From assembly GCF_000485595.1 (NCBI RefSeq), contig NW_014577459.1, positions 207,480 to 258,946 on the forward strand: a DNA stretch of 51,467 bases, given 5' to 3'. The notes below the pieces were generated by a model that saw nothing but the letters and a program-made list of their open reading frames with translations, made no database searches and was not told the origin of the DNA. How positions within the stretch are numbered: position 1 is the stretch's first letter; each line of letters starts with the position of its first letter. Source of the stretch: Priapulus caudatus (taxonomy: Eukaryota > Priapulida > Priapulimorpha > Priapulimorphida > Priapulidae). Below are positions 35,001 to 47,000 of the stretch, one piece after another. A program made the position numbers and the translations under genes.

Positions 35001-38000
35001 TTGAATTTGAGAGAAGTATTAGACCTTTGCAATATTATACTTACAATAATCGTTTAAAAGCTGTGAAGATTTGGCAGTGAACGTGCCTTCATCATAGAAA
35101 CGTGTTCTATGACAATTTTAGCAGTTAAAATATTTCTTATTTCTTTTAAAACTGTTTTCAAGAATTTCTTTTAAGAAGAAGTTCCCATTAAAAGTTTGTG
35201 ACAGTTTTAGTGTGTCATTATTATTATTATAATGACTGATAGTGAAAGTAGAAATACCTGTAGTATAGTAGTACTATACTGACTCCTTGAATCCATCAGC
35301 ACATGACATGTGTATGTGTACGTAAAGCTCGAAGTAGAATCATAAAATTCGTGAACCAACTCCAGATTAACTTTTCAACTCGGTCCCATGACGTTCTCCT
35401 CTAGCTAATGAATGAGTGGGAATTATAGCATACTAGGTGTTCTTGATTGAAAACAGATGGAGAACACACTTAAAAAACTCGCAGTCTCCGTCTTGGCAAC
35501 GACAAAATTTGGCATTGCAGTATATAGACAGACCCTTCTGGCAATGCATGCTAACCGGTTACTGAACTTTCTCTAGTGTGTTCGTCAGTTGTTGATGCCA
35601 ACAAAAACTTACGTAGTCAGTCTGATAATTGTATAGTAGTGGTTGTCTTTTTATCATGTATGTATTTCAATGGCATATTTCCTATTTACTATTCCATGCA
35701 AAGACACGAAAAAGGGTAAGATATGAACGCCTGAAAAGGGAACAAGCTAGTCTTAAACTTAAAGTATCATTAGCGATATGGCATATATGTGTTGGTAGCA
35801 TGGTAGGAATGCATCTGATGCATTCCTTTGCTTGGATCATTGGCATTCTTCAGTAGGGGGACTTTCTCACTATATTCACCCAACTGACATGTACTTGCTG
35901 ACTGCCCCCACTGACATACTGTACATCATTCTGGTTACCCCTGCTTCCCAATTAGCTACAGAGGCACCTAATACTTTCCTGTCTTTGGTGAGTGTTCAGA
36001 GATCGCTGCACGTGTTTATATCCGCGTAACAGCCATGCATGCTTTGTAGAGATAATTGGAATATGCGCAAGAAATAACTAAGTTATCGGCTCTGTTGTGG
36101 TGGATACTAAAGTGAGGGGATTTCACAAGATTGTGATTGTCTGGCTGGATGGTGTTGGTTTGCATGTATTACTTCAGTGGTCCTTATAACATGTGGGTGT
36201 GTCTTCCATGTTTCTTTACCTATACATCTGTGTACAGCATGTGTTTGTGCACTTTTTCTGCATGCACGGGGTGGGGAGTTCCTATATTATTTTTAACAGA
36301 GTAATTCGGTATAAGTCGGGCGGTGAAATTGTTCGTGATCTATTTTGCTATAATTAACATGTAATATTTTTCCTTTCACATTAAGTCAGTGCTAAAATTA
36401 TTGTACCGTACACACAAATTTATCTATCATTCATTTCTGTACTGTTCGCAAGTTAATGCATTGCCCTGTTTCTTTAGGTTACAGTTTGAAGATATTAGTA
36501 ATATGTTTTTAACTGTAATTGGAACGATGATTGTTTCATGTGGAAGATTATGTTGCACATAATTATATTCATAACCATGTAATAAATATGTTAAAATTTT
36601 ACTGCTCATGGCAGTAGGCTTGACTATAGACTATGTATGTTTTTCCAAAGTGATTTTATGCATTTTTATGCCATTCGCAAATAATGCAGAAATATAATTA
36701 TTTGTTTGGATATGTTTCAGATGTTGAGCTATCAGAGTATGGGAGTGCAGAGGAAGATGACAAGGAGGTATGGCTGTAACAATGATTTTAGATTTAACAA
36801 GCTGTTAAGCTCTGTCCATTATAGAAGATAGCTGTTATCCAATGTGACATATGTGCTTTTTGTAATTGTTAAATACAGCATCACTATCTCCAAATATATT
36901 TGTTGCCGTTAAACTATCTGTAGTTATAAAAATTGTAATCACAAGCCATCATTTGCAGCATGAAGTGTTGTAACAGCTACACTCTCTGTTTTTGCTGCCT
37001 GTCTCGGTTACACTAGTCTGTCTGGTGCTACTGGTTTTTGCTCTACCTCTTTGTTTTTACATCATCAAGCCTAACGATATAAATTAAGGGTGGAGAAGAT
37101 GTTTTCTACTACTGTATCAATTGCATAAATCTGTAGCAGGAGTACTAAAAACAACATGGGAAATGCGGCATATTTTTTGTAATATTACAGGAGTGCGGGG
37201 TAAAGTGAAAGGAGCGTGTTGCGTATCAATCATTATAATTTATATTAGGAAATTGAAGCCTGTTACCGGTATATTAGTTTTTATGTACTGCAACATTTCT
37301 TGTAGAGAATTACCTATATCATCTGAGTTGGAAATCCTTTGTTACTGGTAAAGTAAACATGTATCGCTATACTCTACAGTGTTTCCCCCATGAATTTCAG
37401 GAATGTCGTTATTGGATGGATAGTTGAGGGCCCGGGAGGGGTTGTAGCCATTGTAGTCAATTACACGGCATAAGCGACCCTAATACACAGGCAAAGTCTA
37501 TCAGTTTGGACAGTTGGAGACGTATACGAAAGGCTGTGAAACAGCAGGACTGTTGTGGTTGTTAAAAGTCATGTCGATTAAAGTAATATGGATGTCCAAG
37601 GATTTATGGGGATGTCACAAATTAGCTTCAGCATTGAAAGCGCATCAGACCCGACATGCATTAAATGCTTGGGGAGAACCGTGCTATGTGTACAGGAAGT
37701 TTTCCTCTCCTCTACTCATCCACTTGTTCCTGATATACTATTGCATCACATGCATATATACACATCGCATGTGTAACTCTCTGTTGTAGGACTATAAAGA
37801 GAAAGGAGAGTCAGAAGAGTTAGCAGATTATGGAGATGAGAACCTGGAAAAATATTTGTTTCCTGAACCAGAAGAAGGAGAGTATGATGATGTGGAAGAA
37901 GAAAAATTTATTGACAAGGAGCGGGAGAGTGGGGATGGCCAGGTGAGAACTGACTCATGGTCACTTGTGGGGACTGACTGATGGGAAGGATGAATATCTT

Positions 38001-41000
38001 TTGCAGTTGTATATGCTGTAATTATTAGCTCATCTGACATAGTCAGATGCAGCTTGTAGAATCACATGAGCGTCCATCCGTCCGTCCGTCAACAGTTGGG
38101 CACAAATCTTAACCGCTCGACGTACGGTCTTGATATTTGGGACGTGGAGGGGGGGGGGTCGCAAAAAGGACTCGGGATGTCGAATTTGAGGGTCAAGGGT
38201 TAAAGGTCAAGATGTGTCAATGGAGGGGGAATATTTCCCCCTTAACTTAAGGTATAGGAAGAAATACGGAATTGCGGCACAACTACTATGTCATTTGTTC
38301 ATATAGAAATTACTGTGTGTAATTAAAATTACTTTGGTGTTTCTGCGCTCGCTTTATTCTGTCAATCTTTGACCAGGAGGAGCCAGCGCCAAAAGAGTTG
38401 GACAAAGATGAAGATCGACAGAATCCCCAGTACATCCCCAAGAAGGGCTTCTTCTATGAACACGATACAAGAATGGGGGATCCAAAAGAAGAGCTTGCAA
38501 AGTATTGCCTCTTCGTTTTCTGTGCAGTAATGCACCTATTTAGCTGATAGTTATATGTTGGAATCAGATGGTTGTAGCAACTTATGGGCAGTGCGCGAAA
38601 TTAGCACCATTTTGCCGGCGGCCGCCGGTTCAACCCCCTAAACTGCCGGTTCACCCTCCCATATAATCGGTCCACTTGGCCTATCTTGCATTTATATCAA
38701 CAATACCGATTTCCTGACTAGTTTTTACTTAGTGACTACTAAAAAGTAAATCATGTTCCAGCAATTCCTGTCAAACAATAACAATGATATCCACTGATAG
38801 CATGAAATACTGAAATACTATGAGTATGCCTTATAAACACAAAGCTAATACTTTTATTAATAATGGAATAAATTGAACAAAATTAAGGGCCTGTTCAAAT
38901 TTGTTGGGGCCTGTTTACAATTTTGGGTGGGCCTGGTCGCATTTTGGCTAATTTCATGCCCTGCTTATGGGTGTTAGTGTAAAATACCTGTTGATAACAT
39001 TTGTGATTATTTAACTGTCGTGCACAAAACACTGCCAACAGGGAGGAGAAGCTAAAGAAGCTAAAAAAGCTCTGGGGAAAAGAGGATGAGAAGTGGCTCC
39101 ATGATGCCTACAAGGAAGATGAACAGGCACCGAAGAGCCGGGAAGAGTTGGTCGCACTATACGGCTATGACATCAGAAATCCCGAGTCAGACCTGAAGAG
39201 GCGACACAGAAGGAAATACACGTGAGTGTAATATTTTGGCACAGACTACATGTATGTAGGAGGTTTGCTTGATTTGCATGATTGTTTTTATCTTGATTAC
39301 ATGAGAGAATAAGTTCCTACTAGTGCCATTCTAATGCCGACACTCTATGTAAAATCAGCGCTGGCTCGTAGTATTTCGCAGCAGCAATAATCTATTTATA
39401 AACGTGCATCTACACGCGTACATTGGCATACCCAGTTTTGGGCAGAAACATTAATACCTTTCGAGGATTGTAGGTTTAGGAGACCAGCTTCTAGCAGATA
39501 GTTATAAAAAGAAGTGACTAGGATTAAGTTCTATCTCTACATCGTAGTCAAGTACACAAAAGTTGAAGAATCTGATCAAATATATAATGTGATGGCAAGA
39601 AGTGTCCCAACAGAAAACTTGGTGAATGAATAAAAAATATAAGTACACAGTAAATGTGTTAAACAAGGATGAAAAGAATCGAAGTCCTGCTCAGCTCGAG
39701 AATAATATCTCGATAAAGGCACATACCTTACAAATCTGCAGGCCTAGTAAAATAGGCATATGTTACAACTACACTACACTATTACAACACTACCAGGGGC
39801 CGGTTTCACGAAGCGTGATTAACTTTAATTATGATTAAATCACTAATCATAATTAACCTTCTGTAATTATGATTAGTTAATTATGATTAGTTAATCATAC
39901 TTAAAAATCTGTTTCACGAAGCGATTTAAGTACATATTTAACTAATCACATAATTAGCCGACTTAAACATGAATTTACACTGTATTCAAAATGGCGGGCA
40001 ACGCCAAAAGTATCTGCAAATGGGAAAATCTTTCCTTGGGGAAAAAATTGAAGTAAAATTTCCAATTGTAAAATCTGCAGCGTACTTAATATACTAGTAC
40101 TACCTACATATTACTACTAGTACTAGCAACTAATTATGATTAGTGGATTTAATCATGCTCCTGAGTAGAATTAAATATTGTGATTAACTTAATCATGATT
40201 AAAGTTAATTACACTTCGTAAAACAGTCACTACAATTTAAGTACGGGAAGTTAATCATGATTAGTGATTTAATCATGATTAAGGACTTAATTACGCTTCG
40301 TGGAACCGGCCCCAGGACATTTACAGACCTGTGGTACCTGCAACCCACTCATTTGTAGTGGTGTGGGAGCATATGCCACCTCACGGAAAGTTCGCAGTGC
40401 ATTGTGAATTTCGCAATGAAAACTTTGTTTTGCTAGAAAACCAATTCCATTTCAATTGGCTAGAATCCTGATAGGCATAATTACTATATCTCAATAATCA
40501 TTCATCATTAAATATCAATTATAAATAATTATCGTATATAAAACGTTTTTTTTTATTTACTAACAGGAGAGGACAAGCAAAGTACGAGCGAGACTGGAAG
40601 GACGTGGGAGCTTACAGGAAGGAGCTACCCCTGAGGAGGGGAAGAGGAGGCCGCGGTGGACCTTCCTACAGAGGACAGGATGAACGAGACAACAGCAACG
40701 AGGAACTGAACAGAGGAAACGACTCGACTCGCGGCGACTACGAGCTGTCTAACCGAGGCCGCACGCAGTCGAGTCGAGGCGGTCGCGGAGGTCAGCGAGG
40801 GTTCAGGGGGTCGTCGCAGGGTCACACGCCGTCGCGCGACTACAGACAGGGCCACCAACGATCGTCGGACGACAGGCAGGACGGCGAGGATGTTTGCGGG
40901 GACGGCCCTCTGGTTAAGACCGAGTCGGAGGGAACCGCGCCTGCCGGCACGGCGAACAAGTCACAGGACATGCGGCAGACCATTCCCAAGTCGCACCCGT

Positions 41001-44000
41001 CGGACGACGGTCAGCCTATGGCGGATAAGGTCAGCGGTCCCAAGGCTTACTCGCGCGTGCGCAGTAACGCGCACAAACCGAGAGAGGTTACGGATGAGAA
41101 CCTAGCGACTGAAATCGAAAAGCTCGATTTACGCACTAAGAAAGAGGGAACAGCAGAGAGCAAGAGGAGAGATGAAGAGGACAGTGTCCAACCCACTAAA
41201 CAGACCAGTGCACAGCAGAAGAGCCCCCGGACCAGCCAGGGTGAGCCATTTATCTGCGATATTAAAATTGAAATCTATAATAAAATCATGCAAGTCGTTT
41301 GCATAAAGGGGGGCTTATGTTGGGCTTGCGAGCCGACTCGACTGGAAGCAACTGGCTGCAATTCACTGCGACTGCAGTGCTTAGGTCGGTCGACTGCGAC
41401 GCGACTGCCTGCGACTGGCAGCCACTAGTTGCTCGGAATAGAACAGTGGGCAACTGGACGCAACTAGTCGCTGCCGATCGCTTCCAGTTGCTCGAAATCC
41501 AGTTGCTTCCAGTCGAGTCGGCTCACAAGCCCGTCATAAGCCCCCCTTAAGGATCATCATCATCATCAGTTGGGCGCGCCCGAAATCGTGGTGAGTTTGT
41601 ATTCGTCATGACTTTTTCGATTGCTAGGAGAACATTAGCAGTTGTAACTCCTGCTAGTGTATACGGAATAAATAAAACGGTATAATGCATAAGGATATGT
41701 GAGGAAAAAAACGTGTTGGGATAATTTGTATCTATAGTTGATTCACTGCCTGGTAACCATATTCTAATACTTCTAGATTCATCGCAAGGCGATCGCTCAC
41801 CACGGAACAATTATGACAACAAGCGTGCTCAGGTGGCGCCACGGTTTTCCCGGCAAGAGGGGGCACGTCAGGAAGGACGAGGCGCAAAACGATACTCGTC
41901 ACAGAGACAGAGGAATCTCCCAGACTCTGCACAGCTGCCATACCAGGGTGCTGTCCTTGATGTTGGTGCACAGTTCTTTGAACCGGCTGGTATGATTACA
42001 TATATCTATGTGGGTGTGTGCATGCGTACATACGTGCATGCGTGCGTGCGTGTGTCTGTGTGTGTGTGTGTAGGGGGTGTAGGTGCATGTATGTATGCAC
42101 ACACAAACACACAGACGTATGCACTTGCATGCATACGTACCGATAGAGAGGCGAGAGTAGAGTGGGAGGGGAGAGAGAGAATGACAGAAGCAGAGACAAA
42201 GAGAGACAGAGAGAGAGAGACACAGACAGAGACAGAGAGAGAGAGAGACAAAGACAGACAAACACTAGTGCGAGCCAGAACTATGTAGGTATGCAGCATG
42301 GAAAGAATAGAGATGAGTCGAAAGATTCCAGATGATTCCGTGCTACTCAAACAGCACACGTGCACGCTCATAGTGCACGCATTATAGCATATGGCGGCCA
42401 CCTATTGGCAGTTATGACAGTTATTCTGGTAGTGTAGCAGATAAGTGCAGTGATATGATAAATTTAATTAGATTTAAATTTTTATTATTCTCTGGTGTGA
42501 GATATCAAAATCCTGGCACATATTCGTTAGGCTGCTGTAAGGAGAGGAGTAGGATCACTTCAAGCCTCTGACCACCTCCGTTTTGTGTGAAACAGCTGTC
42601 AAAAATGGAAAGAGATAGACGTTTTGTGTTCTGCATTCAGCTTTGCAGGTGCATGAGCCGTAGAGTGACAAGTTAAGGCCATGGAGCTATTGTAGGCATT
42701 TCTCATCGATATATAGATGCAATGTTACACCACGTGCAATGCTAATATTTTAGATTCGTATATTTTTGTGTCATGTAGGCTTTCAAGGTCAGGTGTATCC
42801 AAACGAACCACCGCCGCCACCGCCACCGCCACCTGGTGGCACTGTGAGATTTCAGCAGCCGATGATGCAGTACCCAACTGATATCAGGGTTTCTTCTCAC
42901 GGTTAGTTGTACATTGTTTGGACAGTGAGATGATGAGATGAGTAGTCGTGCTCCAAACAGTGTTTGTTAGTGGCAAGAACATATAGTTAATAGTTATAGT
43001 ATAGAATTACGTTAGTAGAACTTGTTAGTAGCACATATCTCACATGGTATTCAGTGTTTTTGCTAAACTTCGTAAAACCAAATTGAGATTACATTGTGTG
43101 TGTATACGTTACCTACGTGTACATCATATATATTTATTCTTCCTTACAGCGATTAGGTCTCAGCCACCGCCTCCGATTCCGAGATCACCCCACAATAGGA
43201 TGGTCTTCCCCCCACCTCCCCCGATACCGGTTTCATTTACACCAACGGTTGTCTCGACCGTAGCGATGTCGCAAGCCATGCAGGGGCCAGCACCTCATTA
43301 CAGGTATGGGCAATAACACAGGTATGAGCAGTAATACAGGCCAGACCTAGCCCCGTGACAGATATGTACAGTCAAACCATTCTTAGGCATCAAATCTCAG
43401 GCACCTATCTATAAAGGCCATTTGGCATTTTTCCTTGACTGGCAGTTTTACAATCAAAGGCCACGTCTATAGAATGTACACATGTCGTCTATAAATGGTA
43501 CTTCTTTCTAGAATTTCTTTTGAGTGACCATTATATACACGTTCAACTATAGTAACATATATACACGTTCAACTATAGTAACATATATACACGTTCAACT
43601 ATAGTAATACTAATATACGAACGTTCAAGCTATAGTAACATATATGACAATCGTGTCAACTATAGTAAGCATATATACACGTTCACTATAGCTAACATAA
43701 TAACAACGTTCAACTATAGTAACATATATACACGTCACTATAGTAATCATATATACAACTTCAATCTAATAGTAACATATATACACGTTCAAACTATAGT
43801 AAATATTTAAGTACACGTTCAACTAATAGTAACATATATGACACGTTCAAACTATAGTAAGCATAAGTATACACAGTTCAACTATAGTAACATATATAAA
43901 CGTTCAACTTATATGTAACATATATATTAAACACGTTCAACTATAGTACATATCACACGTTCAACTATAGTAAATATACACACGCACGTTCAACCTATAG

Positions 44001-47000
44001 TACATATCATACAGCGTTCAACCTATAGTAACATATATACACGTTCAACTATGAGTAACATATATAGCACGTTCAACTATAGTAACATAATATACACTTC
44101 AAATATAGTAACATATATACACGTTCAACTTAGGTAACATAATACACACGTTCAACTATAGTAACATATGATACACAGGTTCCAAGCTATAGTAACATAT
44201 ATAACAGGACACGTTACAACTATAGTAACATATATACACGTTCAACTATAGTAACATAGTACACACGTTCAACTATAGTAACATATATAAGCACGTTCAC
44301 TATAGTAACATATATACACGTTCAACTAATAGTAAACATATATACACCGTTCAACTATAGTAACATAATATACACGATTGCAATCTATAGTAACATATAT
44401 ACGAGTTCAACTATCAAGTAACATATTTAGCACGTTCAACTATAGTAACAATATATACACGTCCACTATAGTAACGATATATAACACGTTCAAACTATAG
44501 TAACATATATACAGTTCAACTATAAGTAACATATATACAGCGTTCAACCTATAGTAACATATACAACAGTCAGTTGCAAACTATAGTAATCATATACACA
44601 CGTTTCAACTATAGTATACATATACACACGTTCAACTATAGTAACATATATACACGTTCACTATAGTAAAAATATATACACGTTCAACTATAGTAACCTA
44701 TATACACGTTCAACTATAGTAAACCATATATACACGTTCAACTATTAGTAACATATATACACGTTCAAGCTATAGTAACATATATACAGCGTTCAACTAT
44801 TAGTAACGATATATACATCGTTCAACTATAGAACATATATACAACGTTCAACTATAGTAACATATATACACGTTCACTATAGTAACATATACACACGTCA
44901 ACTAATAGTAACATATATACACGTCTTCAACTATATGTAACATATAGACAACGTTCAACTATAGTAACATAATCACACGTTAACTATAGTAAACATATAT
45001 ACACGTTTCCAACTATAGTAACATATAGTACACGTTCAACTAAGTAACATATATACACGTTAACTATAAGTAACGATATAACACGTTCAACTACTAGTAA
45101 CATATTAATACAGCACAGTCCAACTTAGTAAATCAATATATACAACGTTCAAACTATAGTAAGCATAATATTACACGTTCAGCTTAGTAACATATGATAA
45201 CTACGTTCAATCTATCGTAATGCATATATACAGCGTCAAATCTAAGTAACATATATACATCGTTCAACTATAGTAACTATATATACATCGTTCAATCATA
45301 GTAACATTATAACACGTTCAACTAGTAGTAAACATATATACACGGTTCAACTAGTAGTAACACTATATACACGTTCAACTATGAGTAAATATATACACGT
45401 GTCAACTATAGTACAGTATAGTACACAGCGTTCAACTATAGTAACATATATTACACGTTTAACTATAGTAACATATACTACACGTTCAACTATAGTAACA
45501 ATATACACGTCAAGCTATAGTAACATATATACACAGTTCGCAACTATAAGTAAACATATATACACGTTCAGCTATAGTGAACATATGAACACGTCAACTA
45601 TAGTAACATATACTACAGTTCAACTATAAGTAAACATATAATACACGTTCAACTATAGTAACATTATATACACGTTCAACTAATAGGTAACAATATACAA
45701 CACCGGAAAGGAGGAGCACGTTCAACTATAGTAACATATATAACACGTTCAACATAGTAGAGCATATACACAACGTTCAAATAATAGTAACATATAAGTA
45801 ACAACACGTTCAACTATAGTAAATATACACACGTTCAACTATAGTAACATATATACACGTTCAACTATAGTAACATAATGAACAACACGTTCAACTATAG
45901 GTAAACATAGTATACACGTTCAAACTATAAGTAACATATAATCAGCGTTCCAAACTATAGTAACATATATGAGCACGTTCAATATAAGTATACATATATA
46001 CACGTTCAACTATAGTAAATCATATATACACGTTCAGACTGTAGTAGTAACATATACACAATGCGACGTTCAACTATAGTAAACATATATATCCACGTTC
46101 AACTATAGTAACATGATACACACGTTCAACTAATAGTAACATATACACACGTTCAATCTATAGTAACATATATACACGTTCAAACTATAGTAACATATAT
46201 AACGTTCAACTATAGTAACATAATATACACGTTCAACTATAGTACATATAATACACGTTCAACTATAGTAACATATATACACGTTCAATATAGTAAACAT
46301 ATATACACGTTCAACTAAGTAACATATATACACGTTCACTAATAGGTAACAATATGATACACGTTCAAACTATATAACATATATACAGCGTTCAACTAAT
46401 AGTACAATATATACAGTTCAACTATAGTAACATATATGACAGCGTTCAACTATAGTACCGATATATACACGTTCAACTAGTAACATATATACTCACGTTA
46501 ACTATTAGTGAACATATATACCGTTCAACTATAGTAACATAATATACACGTTCAACTATAGTAACATATATGACACCGTTCAACTAAGTAACATATATAC
46601 ACGTGTCAACTTATAGTACAATATATACAGTTCAAACTATAGTAACCTATATACACGATTCAACATAGTAAACATATATACACGTTCAACTATAGTAACA
46701 TATATACACGTTCAACTATAGTAACATATATACACGTTCAACTATAGTAACATATATACACGTTCAACTATAGTAACATATATTGCAGAAATTATCTGAC
46801 ATATCTATATAACAAATACGACCTCATAAGCATGCCCTTGTGTGGTTACAATAATTACTTCATGTTTCTCCTAAGGACAGTGGCTTATTCGGTCATTGAT
46901 TATGTGTTGCAGCACACAGGGCAGTGGTGTGAGTTACACCCCAGCATATCCACTGCCACAAGCAGCTATGTCCCCAATGCAGTTCCCTCCACCACCACCG

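Noticed and set aside
41833-42288. 151-codon frame taken as a separate gene
   Set aside because: Its first part (to 41989) is CASC3 exon 8, entered from the acceptor at 41776; the rest reads into intron and simple repeat.
43531-46783. Possible CRISPR-like array in the 26-bp repeats
   Set aside because: There are no unique spacers, the genome is eukaryotic and the units are contiguous: it is a satellite.
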